The notes: a model not told the origin generated them from the letters alone. A stretch of DNA of 64,000 bases from Saprolegnia diclina VS20 (GCF_000281045.1 NW_008246083.1:146772-210771); one strand, 5' to 3'; shown: positions 1-11,580, counted from the first letter of the stretch. Numbers and translations are program-made.

Positions 1-825
1 TGCGCAACATACCGTACGCGACGGGGCGCGCGCCCGCAAATGGGTTTTGACCGTTCGTCGTGCCGATCGCAATCGCCTTTTCAATGTCGGACGCGGTAGT
101 GATCGCCATGTGCACGTTCTTGGAGCCGACAAGGTAGACAAAGGACCCGTCGGCCTTCTTAAGAACTGCGAGGTGGGCGGCCTCGCCGTTCTCCTTCACG
201 GTCGAGATGACCGATTTGGTCTCGGTCGCAGGCTTTGTAAAGTATTTCGAGAGCGCTTCCGAGGCAATCGACGCGGTTTGCGCGTCGTCGCCAGCGCTGA
301 GCTCGCCGTCGTCTTCGTGGCCCGTAAACTTGGGGTACGCACGGACGAGCGGAAAGTACGCGGTCGTCGCGGCGTCCAGCGCCCACTTGGCCACGTAGTT
401 GCCCCGCGGGTAGTACTTGCGCGCGTACTCGTCGCCGTTGTAGATGGCGTCGTCGGGCCGGCCGCGCGCTGCGACGCGGATGTCAATGCCGACGAGGCCC
501 TCCAGGAAGGGCAGCATGGGGCGCTCGGTGGCCATCGCGATCGGCGACGCAATCGCCTTGTCGACGTGCTCGGCCCACTCGGCGCTCCACTTGAGCACCA
601 TGTCGCGGAACGCGAGCGGTGCGCCGTCGGGCCCGGCGTGGCGGCTGCGCATGTAGGCGCGGATCTGCTCGAGCCTAATGGAGAGCATGAGCATGGGGAT
701 CATGGCGGCGCATGGGTGTACCCGCGCGTGTAGTGGATCGCATGCTCCGAGGGCGCGTCCATGAGGAGGGCTTCGACGACGCCGAGGAGCGACGGCGAGA
801 GGTTCGTGTGCGTCGGAGCAAACAT
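1..825 (-). CDS. Putative RNA-ligase/nucleotidyltransferase-like protein, truncated at left edge
   Basis: I read this as complement(join(<1..674,722..825)). ATG at 823-825 opens a frame beginning MFAPTHTNLSPSLLGVVEAL; a 47-nt intron (675-721, GTAC...TTAG) restores the frame into LEQIRAYMRSRH. The downstream part holds PMLPFLEGLVGIDIRVAARG, then ARKYYPRGNYVAKWALDAA and, near positions 120-200, KENGEAAH followed about 20 residues later by VGSKNVH. A Lys-x-x-Gly element followed by a second short basic block resembles motifs I and III of covalent nucleotidyltransferases (RNA ligases, capping enzymes). That functional link is my inference from motif spacing, not a recognised full-length match. 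The C-terminal half lies outside the window, so the later catalytic motifs cannot be checked. Coding confidence is high; the functional guess is weak. Confidence 0.6.
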
Positions 826-1836
826 GGAAAAAGGCAAAGTGACCGCGACCTTGCAAATCGGTCATCCGGATCGACCATCACTCGCGCACGATCCTTATCC
901 GGACAATCGCCTGCCGAGTGATGTTGCGTTCGAAGGGCTTGTGAAAGGGAGTTGGCTGCATAAGTTGTTGTCATCCAGTCACTGGAAATGTTGACCAAAG
1001 AGGTGGGACGAGCTCATTCAGGGCACCAGAGTAACGGTGAAGCGACAGTACCTTGGCACTTCATACAGACACACCATGGGCATCGCCTTATCAAGGGACA
1101 TCGAGCTCGTAGACGCTCGTTTAGCGATGAAGCCTGTCGGCAGGCTCCTCGCGAATAGCGGAAAAGCGGAGCAAAATGTCCTCACAAGAATGGGTGTCAA
1201 CAGGCATGATCATTCAGTGCCCATTGACTTTGACTTGGTGCTGGAAACCGCCATTTTGAGTTTGAGTTTAAACGATGACAAGCCATCAGCAAAAAGAATT
1301 TTGCTGCATGAGAATGAAATGGAAAACGTACGACGCTGCGCTGCGACGCCATCGCGGGTACACTCACACTAGAGCGTGCGTTGGAGGTTGCATGCGCTTT
1401 GAATTTGCCTTCAACGAGTTTGCATCCTTCCACTTGTGATGGCAGTGACTAGCAACCAAGGGAATTATTCCTCGCTGTTAGCAACAAAATGATTTTCGGA
1501 CCCACGATGAGCTGGCGGAAGCGCGAGGTGGCAGAATTATGCGTGCTCTGCATGAGCTACGCAGCAAACGCCATCTCGAACGGTGCAGCATCTCTCGGCT
1601 AATCTCTCGCACGTCACGTGCCTGTTATCGAGGCCTCATCGGCCGCGACTGGCAAGGTGTCAACGCTGACACAGTGCATGTCCAGCCTTGCGTTGCGGAT
1701 GCAATCGGGGCGCCAACGGTACGAATGAACGTGATAACAAGGACTTTATGATGATCAACTTGACTAATACATAGTGCTATGCGCCCCAGTGAACAACATA
1801 CTACATGTACAACATAAAAAGCTACGACTACTTGTT
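826..1836. other. Intergenic, no supported gene
   Basis: About 1 kb between the start of the left-edge gene and the stop of the ankyrin gene. Only short open frames with unbiased composition are present (for example 1037-1372 +, 111 codons), with no motif, splice pattern or codon bias like the neighbours. I see no RNA gene here. Confidence 0.5.
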
Positions 1837-2694
1837 CTACGAGGCAAGCGACAGAAGGTACTCATAGACGTCCTTGTGCCCATGGGCCAGTGCCACTTCG
1901 CATGTGCGCGCGCTGTAGCCTTCGCTGCGACGTGTCGCGAGGTATCGAACGACATCCAAGTGCCCACGTAGCGCCGCGCGGTCGATGGCGCCGCGGGTTG
2001 CGCCATACGCTCGCTTCTCGTGCAGAAAGACCACGATCGCCAAGTGCCCGTTGGCGGCGGCGCCGTCGAGGGCTGCGACCGTGGCCCCTTCGCTGCGGCG
2101 TGCGTGGAGGTATTGAACGACGGCCAAGTGTCCTTCGGAAGCCGCACCGTCCATCGCGCGCGTCGAGCCGACAACCTCCGTGTGGTCAGTGAGGTGCTCG
2201 GCAACGTCCAAGTGGCCCTGTCGCGCCGCAAGGTCGAGCGCGTGCCCCGTGAGGCCACTGTACCCATTGGCGAGCAGGAATTGAAGCGTCGCGAGGCTGC
2301 CGCGCAGCGCGGCGAGGTCCAGCAGGTGGTCGCACGACGACTCCATGCGATAATGGGCGTGGACCAACGCGGCAATGTCGACGCGGTCGGCGTACGCTGC
2401 GTGGTACAGCGCCATGTAGCGCATCGGCGGTGCGTCCCGAAGAACGGAGTGCAAGCGAGAAGTGCCAACGTCTGCGTACCAAGGTGCAAGCGCGGCCTCG
2501 ACCGAGCGTAGGAACGGAAGGAGCGTCGTGGGCATGTCGCCGCCGACGAGGCGGTCGCAGTCGGCCTCGGTGAAGACGCGGAAGCGTAGCACGTCTTCGA
2601 TGACGCCATCTTGGTACGAAGCGAGAAGCGCAAAGAGGTCGGCGGACCGCAGCACGCCCGCGCTCGCTTCTGTCATGCTACTTGGAAATGGCAT
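1837..2694 (-). CDS. Ankyrin-repeat protein
   Basis: Intronless frame of 285 codons; a second in-frame Met six residues in (MTEAS) is an equally good start. The N-terminal ~130 residues are a non-repeat region typical of oomycete ankyrin proteins. From about residue 130 the sequence is a run of ~32-residue ankyrin units built on A(L/M)D(L/G)AA..GHL(D/A)VV.YL, for example ALDLAARQGHLDVAEHL, AMDGAASEGHLAVVQYLHAR and AIDRAALRGHLDVVRYL. Ankyrin arrays mediate protein binding; the partner is unknown. It resembles the ankyrin protein at 51412-52206 in unit length and in the (H/T)xRRSEG linker, so the two are probably paralogues. No signal peptide or membrane segment is visible. Confidence 0.85.
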   Translation of the reverse strand: MPFPSSMTEASAGVLRSADLFALLASYQDGVIEDVLRFRVFTEADCDRLVGGDMPTTLLPFLRSVEAALAPWYADVGTSRLHSVLRDAPPMRYMALYHAAYADRVDIAALVHAHYRMESSCDHLLDLAALRGSLATLQFLLANGYSGLTGHALDLAARQGHLDVAEHLTDHTEVVGSTRAMDGAASEGHLAVVQYLHARRSEGATVAALDGAAANGHLAIVVFLHEKRAYGATRGAIDRAALRGHLDVVRYLATRRSEGYSARTCEVALAHGHKDVYEYLLSLAS

Positions 2695-2783
2695 TGCATC
2701 CGTCTGGCACCCGAGAAGACCAACACTCGTCGTTCGCGATTAAAAATCAGGTAAAATTAATTAAATGCCAATCGAGAAGATCG

Positions 2784-3092
2784 CTACTTTTGGACGGGCG
2801 TCGTCGCACTTACTCGGAGAAACTCGTCGCTGTGCATCGCAAGGGGCGGCGGCGTCTGCGGCGAGCCCGGAGTCGTGAGTCGCTGACGCATGGCCTTGGC
2901 AATTAGTGCAATACCGACGACGGCGACCACACCTACGGCAACCGCCGCCACTGCGCCGGGGCCCGCGCTTCCGGAGTCGATGTCGGTCAGCGCTCGGAGG
3001 CGGATCGTCGTGACCTTGGCGACGGCGAAGTCGGGCGTGGCGGCCGTCACGAGAGTAAGAATAAGAAACAATGCGAACTGAAGCAAGTGCAT
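2784..3092 (-). CDS. Small secretory-type membrane protein, unknown
   Basis: The frame is open upstream to 3242, but I place the start at the Met at 3092. From there it begins MHLLQFALFLILTLVTAATP, a typical signal peptide, whereas the upstream residues look non-coding and overlap CCAAT elements. The 102-residue product has a short lumenal or extracellular stretch (about residues 20-45), a strongly hydrophobic Ala/Val segment (GPGAVAAVAVGVVAVVGIAL, about 45-66) and a basic, Pro/Ser-rich tail beginning AKAMRQRLTTPG. This is the layout of a small type I single-pass protein. I do not recognise a family. The single-pass proteins at 19.9-23.1 kb have a similar plan but no clear sequence match. Confidence 0.55.
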   Translation of the reverse strand: MHLLQFALFLILTLVTAATPDFAVAKVTTIRLRALTDIDSGSAGPGAVAAVAVGVVAVVGIALIAKAMRQRLTTPGSPQTPPPLAMHSDEFLRVSATTPVQK

Positions 3093-3176
3093 GGTGCGGG
3101 TCGTGGCAAATTGCAAAGTGAAATCGAGAAAAAGCAGCGTGTTGGAAATCTTTTGGTGGCATCCGACCTGTCTCGC

Positions 3177-3243
3177 CCAATCAGAAGCCGTGCTTTCGGC
3201 TGTCCCAATCGGCGACACGGAATTGGCAAAGATTTCAGCCAAT
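3177..3243 (-). promoter_or_regulatory. Two CCAAT boxes upstream of the small membrane protein
   Basis: CCAAT pentamers occur at 3177-3181 and 3239-3243, about 85 and 150 nt upstream of the proposed start at 3092, reading ATTGG in gene orientation. NF-Y-type factors bind such boxes in eukaryotes. The same arrangement recurs before other reverse-strand genes in this window. Confidence 0.45.
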
Positions 3244-4495
3244 GAGGTGCAGGATGTCGATCCAGCGCAAAGGCCAGAAGCATCCGCTGCGTTCCGTCGA
3301 CGTCGGTCGTGTGGCCGTTAGTGTAGCTACTACCCACAACTCTCGGAATCGGAGCGTTGGTTATATCAGCCAAGGTTGCAGAGCGCCTTTTGGGCCCACT
3401 TGACACTCCTTCCACGATTTCTCGCCCGAGAGCTACTCACGCTCTCGAGACGGGTGGCGCCGCGTCAAGGTGGCGGAGATGGCGCCAAGGGACACTTTAG
3501 GGTGGCCGTCCACGTGGTTGTCAGAAGACACCATCACCGAGGCGGGTGGCAGTCGTCGGTCGCACAATGGCGTGCGGCCTTGGACTTTCCATATTTTATA
3601 TTTTGACTGCGACGTTTGATGTGCGTAGCGCCTCGATCGACCATTTTGTTTTCAGGAAATAGATTTCAAAATTTGCGCTGGGGCTGTCTTTGATTATGTT
3701 TGATTTACTTTTGTCGCTGATTGTTGAAGGCACTGAGGCCGCATTGCCCGGCAAGCGCTTCTCGCAACAGCATGAGCGGTTTCACGAGATATCCTCCCAC
3801 GCGCACGGCGCTTGCCACCGAAAACGACTCTGGCCGTTGATGGAAGCAATCGTGAGAAAGGGAATCTCAAACACTCGTGCTCGTGGAACCCGCAGTTTCA
3901 CTAAAAGTATCCAAGCATTGACTCAATAAGCTGCACAGCATACGTCTACCAGCGGTCCGAGTACGTTTGTACTAGGGCAACTGCAATGAGCCGCGCACTT
4001 GCTATTACCTCAAATCGTCGCCGTTCAATACATCGAAGGACACCGGTGGTTCTGTTCGATTGTTCGGACAGGGCGCCTTGGACCGAAGTGCATTCTGTTT
4101 GCAGCTTTGATAAGGGTTGTCGCATGTTTGTTGCATGCAAGCAGCACGTGCAGCAAGTTCGTATGTTTTCACGATGCATGTATGTACAGATATGTCTCAT
4201 AGTCTCTTCAAACGATAGATTATCGATACCAGGCAGTCCAGGCACTCCAAGGCGGCGGAAGCTGAGGCATTATCGAATGAACGATTGGGGCATTGAAGAA
4301 ATGCACGGAAGAGTCGTTGTGTAGTACATGACTGAGGTTCCAGCCCCACACAACCTGTAGTACAGCGTCAATGTCTCGACAACTCGGTGTATACCAGTAA
4401 CGTGCGCCGACACGAGCCTTTTCGGAAAATAATAGCTTTGTACATGCTTGCAAGTACATTTCTAACGTTATTGCAATTTGCCACCAAGATCACGC
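3244..4495. other. Gene-poor, AT-richer spacer
   Basis: About 1.25 kb with only short unbiased open frames on both strands. No splice-linked exons, RNA gene or clear repeat was seen. Composition is visibly richer in A/T than the flanking genes. Confidence 0.5.
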
Positions 4496-4662
4496 TGCCG
4501 ATCGTCCTGCATCGCGACCTCCAGTCGCTGACGCCGCCTCAGTCGCTGGCGACTCCCGACGACCTTGACAAACTGCGTAGCTTTGCCGCCGACCGCGACG
4601 CCTGGAAAGATTTGACCGACCGTGTCGTCCAGTGCCTCACCCGCGGGCCACAAGCGTCGTAG
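4496..4662 (+). pseudogene. Orphan coding-like fragment (possible relic)
   Basis: In an AT-rich spacer a GC-rich patch of about 165 nt encodes a coding-like tail containing LHRDLQSLTPPQSLATPDDL and DAWKDLTDRVVQ before a stop at 4662. The upstream part of the same frame is low-quality sequence, and no plausible upstream exon was found. It could be the last exon of a decayed gene or the tail of a retroelement; sequence alone does not decide. The call rests on local composition only. Confidence 0.25.
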
Positions 4663-5178
4663 GGCGACGACAGAAGAGCCCCACAGACCGGCGAGCGAAT
4701 GAAGGAGATTGCTAGTCTCTACGAAATCTTTGTGTAATTATGAAGATAACGCGAAACACGTTCATATATACATAATTTGCCACTGTCCTCGGTCGCCCAT
4801 GTCCACCGTCGACAGGGGTAGGGTTGACGGTTCGCACCTCTTGCTCACCAAACTCAAGGGTTTGGTCACACGACTACCGGGTAGAGGCTATATCTCTACT
4901 TCCAACCATATGCCATCCGTGTGCCCAGTACAACATGAAGGTGCACATGAGCATTACGAGTCCAGCGGTCATGCATCAGTGTCATCACCAGTGTCGTGCA
5001 AGGTAGTGTTAAATCTGTAAAATCTGCTTCAACGCGACCCCACACAGCTTCTGTCGCCCTTGCGTACACTCGCATGATATCGTGTCGCTTTTGCCCTCGA
5101 ACTGGAAAGTCCACGCCTTTACGACAACACCCGTTCAAGCTAAATTTAACTTGGCTCATTTTTGCTGCCGTTGCCACC

Positions 5179-6217
5179 ATGAAGAGCGCTGCCATCCTGC
5201 CACCGACGCACACCGCGGGGGACGACATCCTTGACGGTACGCTGTGTTTGTGGCGCCTTCCTCTCGCTGCATTGGCGCTGGACGGTCGACCCGTAGAGGA
5301 CAAGGGCGCGATTGTGCTGGCGACGCATGAGCTGCGGCCGCTCAAGCACCCCCGCGACGACGTCGCCGCCGCCTTGCGCGCCATCGACGACGCCGACTGG
5401 TACGTTCAGTACGAGGCGATCGAGACCTTTCGCCGGGCACTCGTGCACCACGCACCGACCGCGGGCCCGCACCTCGGCGACGTTCTCGACATCGTGTCGG
5501 CCGCGAGCCTCAACCTCCGGTCTGCCACGAGCAAGAACGCGCTCCTCGCGCTCGCCGAGTGCTTTGAGTTTGGCGATGTATCCGCGCTACCGCTCCTCCA
5601 CGTCGTCCAAGCGCTCATGAAGCGCGCTGCATGCGAAAAGAAGTTTTTGCGCGACGCCGCCACGCTCGCGATCGGGAAGCTCACGACATATGCACCGACG
5701 TGGCCCGTCCTTGTGGCGCTCGCGGCCTACTCGTCGAGCAAGAGCGCCAAGCTCGTCACGGCCGCCTGCAATGGCACGGTACGTCGTCTGAGGTCTGAGT
5801 TCTGATTTCGAGTGTCGTCAACCTGTAGATGCTGTGCTTGCTTCAAATGCAAGTCGACGCGACGATCTTGAACCCGACGCAGGTACAAAATGCGTGCTGA
5901 CGCGTCCTGTTGACGCACTCGTATAGATCGTCGAAGTGCTTCCTGCGCTGGCTCGGTTCCGCAACGGGAAGGACGCCAAGGCTCGCGAAGATGCACTTGT
6001 CGGCTTGAACGTTGTCGCGTCGTTTGCCGGCGGCAGCGACATCTTTGAGAAGCTCGTGAGCACCGCGATCGGCGACAAGGTCGCTGCGACCAAGGTCCTT
6101 CAGGCGGTCGTCGCAAGCAGCAAGCGCAAGGCCCTCGCACGGGCACCGCTGACGACGGGGCTCCGCGCGGCGCTCCAGAGCCGGAAAACGCAGCAGCAAC
6201 CGCAGACAGTCGAGTAG
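5179..6217 (+). CDS. HEAT-type helical-repeat protein, unknown
   Basis: Three exons: join(5179..5778,5829..5882,5927..6217), 314 residues. The start ATG sits in an ideal Kozak context (gccaccATGa). Both introns (50 and 44 nt) begin GTAC and end TAG and keep the frame; the middle exon is only 18 codons. The protein is almost all alpha helical: Ala/Leu-rich helices such as LRAIDDADWYVQYEAIETFR, LRSATSKNALLALAECFEF and DAKAREDALVGLNVVASFAG are spaced like HEAT/ARM repeats. A basic tail (SSKRKALARAPLTTG) ends the protein. No signal or membrane segment is seen. Such proteins are scaffolds or adaptors; I cannot name the family. Confidence 0.8.
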
Positions 6218-6335
6218 GTCTCGTGGTCTAGAGGAGAGATCGCTTGTACAAAATACTTCGCACTAATGCTGTGAAACGCGTCGGCGTCGGCAGGTCGTGT
6301 AGGGCTAGGCTCTGCTCATTAACGTTTATCTCTAC

Positions 6336-7002
6336 TTATTCCTTCTTGGTCTTGGCCGCGTCGTCGTCGAGGTCGGCGGGCTTCATGCTCTTCAAGCGCT
6401 CCAGCCACGACAAGGCGCCGGCGCTGCCGCGCGCGGCCTCGTCGCTGCCTTCGACCTTGATGGGCGAGAAGACAAAGACATCTTCGCTCAACTGCTGCTT
6501 GAGGTTGTTCTCGTCGATCCACGTCGCCGACTGGGCCTTCAACGCTTCGAGGACCTTCTCGCGCTTGATGACGATCTTGGCTTCCTCCTGCTCGCGGACG
6601 ATCTTGGCCTCGGCGGCGCGCGCGGCGACAAACTCGGCGTGGCGGGCCTTCTCGGCGGCAACCTCTTCGGCGCGGACGGCCTGCTTCTGGCGCTTGAGTT
6701 CCAAGCGGGCAGCCTTGGCCTTCATGATGCGCTCACGCTCGGCGCTATTCGCTTCATAAGATATCATGCGTGATGAGGTCGTATGCAATGTACGCTTGAT
6801 CGCGGGCGAGCTTTTCCCGGCGGGCCATTTCCTGCTGCATGTACAGCTTGCGGAGCTCCGAGACTTCGGCCTTGTAGGCGCGACGGCTCTTGACGAACGA
6901 GTACGCAGCTTCAGTGCTGAACTACAGTGCGCACATACACACGTCAACCTTGGCATCTCCAGGCGCATGTACCTGGCGGGAAGCGATGGCAATGCGTTGC
7001 AT
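6336..7002 (-). CDS. Mitochondrial small-subunit ribosomal protein mS26-like
   Basis: Complement(join(6336..6744,6794..6921,6973..7002)), 188 residues. Exon 1 is ten codons (MQRIAIASRQ), a plausible start of a mitochondrial presequence. The introns are 51 and 49 nt. The mature part is a long charged helix: SRRAYKAEVSELRKLYMQQE, then an Ala/Glu/Arg-rich coiled coil (AERERIMKAKAARLELKRQK) and a conserved-looking end ATWIDENNLKQQLSEDVF. The order (Tyr-Arg block, long Arg/Glu helix, Trp/Phe-Ile-x-x-x-Asn-Leu element) matches metazoan mS26, although overall similarity is low. If correct, it acts in the mitoribosome small subunit. The alternative is an unrelated coiled-coil protein. Confidence 0.6.
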
Positions 7003-7173
7003 CCTTATCACGGCCTTCGGGGAATCGCGAACTGGAGGGCCTCATTTACTGGACAAGAGGGAGGTTCAGCATTTTGGCCAATCGCAAAGCGTGTTCCACT
7101 TCGAACTTCGATGCCATCGGCTTCGGTGTTCGGCGATTCCCCTCGAAAGGAGCAGATTATGGCCTAGTATTCA

Positions 7174-7178
7174 CCAAT
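7174..7178 (-). promoter_or_regulatory. CCAAT box upstream of mS26-like gene
   Basis: A CCAAT pentamer (context caCCAATca) lies about 170 nt upstream of the start at 7002, ATTGG in gene orientation. The rest of 7003-7392 contains no gene. Confidence 0.35.
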
Positions 7179-7392
7179 CACAGAGCCGAATTTTTGAGTT
7201 GAGGCCTTTGGATTGGTTGAAATCCAAAACGCACAGCGTCAGCAATCAACTGACCAATATTCTTTTGGCGCCAATCTTCCTGTGTACATTATTGTCATTC
7301 GACTCGACTATAGAGCTAGAGTTTCCATGAAAGCATTTGGGTTTTTGTATTAGCCTCATCAATTATGTAGAGCGAGAGTTGACGTAGGGACA

Positions 7393-10300
7393 TTACGCGT
7401 TCAGAGTCACGACTTCGCGGCCACTGCCCCGTACGAGCAGCACCGCCGAGAGGTGCTGCGTCAGCGCTTCGACGTACGTCACAACTAGACGTGTTGGCAA
7501 ATATGACAATATGTCCAAAGAGATAGACGTACAGTTGCTTGCGGGAACACCAATGAGGCGTGGGAGGTTCACCACCACGAGTGACGCGTCGCCCGAGTGC
7601 TCCTACGCATCGTCATCCTCTCCATGACTCTTTTTGATGATGCAAAAAGCGCATACGAGCATGTGCTGATTCATGAGCTGGGCGTGCACGAGGCGCGTGT
7701 CCGCCGAGGGCGCTGGCGGTGACGCAGCAAACCGCTTGCCGCGGGACCGCTCGTCGTCGTCCTCGATCGCTGTGCCCACGTCGCTGAGGTCGTCGACGAG
7801 CTGCTCGTAGCCGTCTCGGATCGTAAATGACAGGGTCGTCACCTACGCGCTGAGTCAACTCGCAGCATTCTGGCGACATGTACCTTCATAGCAGCGAGCG
7901 CCTCCTTCTTCTTCCGCAACTCGTCCTTGGTGCGCTTGATGAGAAGCGACGAGATCGTTGCCATTTGCAAAGGCACAACGTGGACCTCTGCCTCGATGCG
8001 TGCGCCTTCTAAAAAGTCGGCGAGGCGCGCCGCAATCTAACGGCCTGATACCACAAGGTACGGTGTGCCGCGTCATACCTCGCCAGCATCTTCCTTCATC
8101 GAGACAACCGTGAAGAGCCGAAGCTTGGTCTTGCGCCACACAAAATGCAAGCGAAGAAGGTACGGGATCTAACCCAAGCGTCTGGATGCGGAAAGCAGCA
8201 GCGAGATACCAGTAGGAGGAGCCCGCCGTCGTGAAGGACCCACCAAATGTCGACCGTGCCGCGCCGGCTGTCGTCGTTGGATGGAAACGAAGCGAGGCCT
8301 TTGGCCAAGAGAAGAGCCTTCTTGCAGTTGATGATCTCGTGGAGCATATCGACATAAGCATCGAGAAACGCTTGGTCTCGACTCGCAGCCGCCTTGGGCC
8401 AACCAAGTAGCACCGTGTTGCTGCGCAGCGGGCCCATGCCCGAGGCCTCCGCGACGGTGCCCATGCTCTTCAGAATGCTCTTGCAGGCGTACACATGCCC
8501 GAAACCAGCAATGTGTGCGCTTAGCAAGTGCGCTCGGAGGCGGTGCGTGGCTTGCGACGCCACGTCGTACGTCGTGTCGTCCTTCCCTGCGAGCAAGTTG
8601 ACGACCTCGACAAGCCCCTAGACCACACGCGTTAAAAGAAATGAATTTGGGGCAGTATCAAGTTTACGTGGCCTTCTTTGAGCTGGCTCGCAAAGTCGAG
8701 CAGTTGCGTGCTCGACGGGAGACCGCGGCCGTTGGTTTTGCAAAACACGAGGATCTGGGGCCGCCAGTTCTTTGTGTGCTCTTCCTCGTCGGCTTGGTTG
8801 AGGCACTGCAAGAGCCAGCACGCCTACACCACGTTGATATAACGAGATACTGAGGAGGAGGTGAATACGAGTTCGAGGTGCATGCCCCGAATGGACGAGC
8901 CCCAGTCCTTCTTGAAGCCAAGGCAGCGCACGTAGAGTCGAAGAAGAACACAGAGAAGGATGGCCAAGATAGCTTTGGTCCACGAAAAGAAGAGCATGAG
9001 GCCGATGCTGCCCATGCTACCGAGCAGCGCGGTCGACCAGTGGAAATAGTGCCTACAACAAAACTCCGTGTTTGAACGGGATCGAAGTCCGTACCACTTG
9101 GGACGAAAGCCTGGGGCGTGGCCCAACGCCATCGAAAAGCACGCAAAGTTGAGCGTCGCACAGAGCATGAGGCTCGACATGGTCAGAAACGGCGCTAAAA
9201 AGTCCAGATTGCCTAATCAATATATGGACAAGTTGTCTCCATGCACGAAAAATAGTAAAAATACCGGCAATGCACGGAAGACACGACAGGGCGAGGATCA
9301 ACCCCACGGCTTTTCTTGGCTCGTCGCCGTCTTTGGCAGCAAACGGCCGCAGAAATGGAATCACATTGTCGTTGGCCATGGCCGCAAGCATGCGCGGGTG
9401 CCCCGTGAGGTTTTGCAGGGCGCCACCAATCGCACTGAAGAAGATGCCGAGGTTGATGAGCTGCTTCGTCGGCCACGCGACCGTCGACAGAATAAACTTG
9501 TCGGCTTTCAGGACCTACGACCCTCCTTGATCTCTCGCAACAGCGCAAGGGTTTACGTGATTGGGGATCGTACTGCCGACCGAGATGACACATGCCAAGT
9601 TGAGGACGAGCACCGTGACCATGGCCGCTGCCAAACGATCGTGACAACCCTAGAAATCGTGTGTTGCGGTACCTAGTGTGCCCAGCGGAATGGACCGCGA
9701 CGGTGTCGCCAAGACGCCAGATCTAGGCAATAAGAAGTTCAACGACCTCGAGCCGTCGACCTTCGTACCGCATGGCCCCTGCCATGTAGCCCGTCGTGCC
9801 TGGATAGACCACGGAGATCATGGTGGTCACCGTCGGCATGATGCCGGTCGTCGGGTCTTTTGTGAAATTCGTATGTACATTGCCAAACCAAACTATTGGC
9901 GTCGACGCCTCGCTACGCTCGTGTCAAGGACGCGTCTCAAAAAGCCGTCTGTCTACCTGGGGTTGGGGTTACCAACAAGGACCAAAAGCCCGAGGAACGA
10001 GCTTGCAATCGAGAGCGTCACCATGAGGAAGCACGCAAAGCCGACCATGGCGATGTACTTCATGCCTACTCACAGCTTGTTATCGCCCAAGGTATAGGAC
10101 CCTCGTACCAATGCCAGCAATGGCGCCGAGAATCCCCAAGAGGATGAGCGCTTGGAGGCGAAGGTCCGCCACGATCCACTGGCTTGTATCAAAAATGTTG
10201 GCCAGCGTCTCGACGGCGCCCAGCACCATGAAAGCAAGCGCAAACGATGCCCCGCAAAACACGAGGATGCCCACCGAGAGACCTGTCTCTATAAACAATA

Positions 10301-10856
10301 GACGGGTTAGCGCCAAGAGGGATGTCGAAGCGGTACCAATGCCAATCGTGCGCGAAATCAAGTAGTAGACGCCGCCACCCGCGATCTTGCCTAGCCACGA
10401 GCATTAGGTGGCCGGACCGTACGTAGATGCTACCGTTCGTGACAAGTGCGCAGATGGAGAGCGCCGTCAAGTAGCCCACAGACTGGCACATGACGAAGAG
10501 AAAGCACGTGAGAGGCACGCCCGCTTGGCTCGTGACCCAGGGCATGCGGCAGAAGTAGACGACACCGATGAGGGTTTGGAGACAGGGCAGGTACACACCG
10601 TGAAGCGTGCCCTGCTTCGTGCTCTTCTTGGCTAGCGGGACCGAGCTTGTCGGAAGCGTGAGAGCAATGTCGCCCGAGCACTTGGAGAGCGCCATCGTGC
10701 AGCTCTCGCGGGCAGCTTCGTCCTACCCATCATCGCCTTAGCCACTGACTCATGGAGCGAGCTCATGCGCACGAAGAGGCCTTCGTCGGACGTGATGTCG
10801 CACACGGCCTCGGCGGCTCGCGTCTCACTCAGCAGCGCTTCGTCGTCGTGGCCCAT
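7393..10856 (-). CDS. K-Cl cotransporter (SLC12 cation-chloride cotransporter)
   Basis: A long, intron-rich gene for a plasma- or endomembrane cation-chloride symporter. ATG at 10856 opens exon 1 (28 codons), followed by a 50-nt intron (10723-10772) and then GTLHGVYLPCLQTLIGVVYF, the SLC12 TM1 signature. TNGS, YYLISRT, GTTGYMAGAM, SIPLGT and HPRMLAAMANDNVIPFLR follow in family order, interrupted by ~45-50-nt introns (for example 10289-10336). The C-terminal cytosolic domain has RSNTVLLGWP, DIWWVLHDGGLLLL and the terminal VLLVRGSGREVVTLNA typical of KCC members, which supports KCC over NKCC. Some small exons in 7.6-8.1 kb and near 10.4 kb could not be fixed exactly. It should carry coupled K+ and Cl- movement in volume and osmotic control, relevant to a freshwater organism. 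Confidence 0.9.
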
Positions 10857-10909
10857 CGGCAATTTGGATATGGGAAGATTGACATGTTCGGAAATGCACC
10901 TAATTACGA

Positions 10910-10942
10910 CCAATCATATCGCACGATTCGTTTCGAGCCAAT
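10910..10942 (-). promoter_or_regulatory. Paired CCAAT boxes upstream of the K-Cl cotransporter
   Basis: CCAAT occurs at 10910-10914 and 10938-10942, 54 and 82 nt upstream of the start codon, in the same inverted orientation relative to the gene as in other promoters of this window. Confidence 0.45.
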
Positions 10943-11439
10943 CAGAATGCGCGCCGTGAAACCGACCAAGGCGACGGTTTCGCTTGACGAACAACATGCG
11001 ACGCCGGGCGCGGTCTAGTTGAAGTTGCACTTTGAATGCGCCTCTAGTTGATCAAAGAAGAACCTGTTACGTTAACAAGCCCAACTGAAGCGTTCCGAGC
11101 TCGGGCTTGCCACCATGACGCAATATTCTTTAGCATTTCACGAGGCAGCCAACTTCTTTCATGCTTGTCAAAGCACACGCGCACTGTTGTGGGAAGGGGT
11201 GACGACCAGACACATGCATCAAAGGCTTAGCGAGGCAATATCTGGCCTGAGCTTGCGCAGTGTACCAGTTGCTGCATACAGTGCAATTGTGCAGCAGATA
11301 AAATGCCAGTGTTAGGACACTCTACTTCGATGAGCGGGACGGTGAAGGATGTCGAAACCAGCGGCGGTTCAAGCGTCGGAGGCGCAAACACGATTGATTC
11401 AACGTCGTGGTGACCGCAATGGACGACTCGGGCTTGGCG
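10943..11439. other. Intergenic, nothing supported
   Basis: About 500 nt beyond the cotransporter promoter with only short unbiased open frames and no recognisable RNA or repeat. Confidence 0.45.
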
Positions 11440-11580
11440 ACGTCATCAAAAAGCTTTGCCAGTGTATTTTTTATCGTTTTTCAGCTCTGCCTTCGACGAC
11501 ATATCTGAGCTATTTCGAATTGCCCATGCGTGCAAGCGGCCGTGTACTCGAAGTCGGCGCGACGTGCGAGCAGCCCTCCA

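Noticed and set aside
1037-1372. 111-codon forward frame
   Set aside because: Unbiased codon use, no motif, no neighbouring exon.
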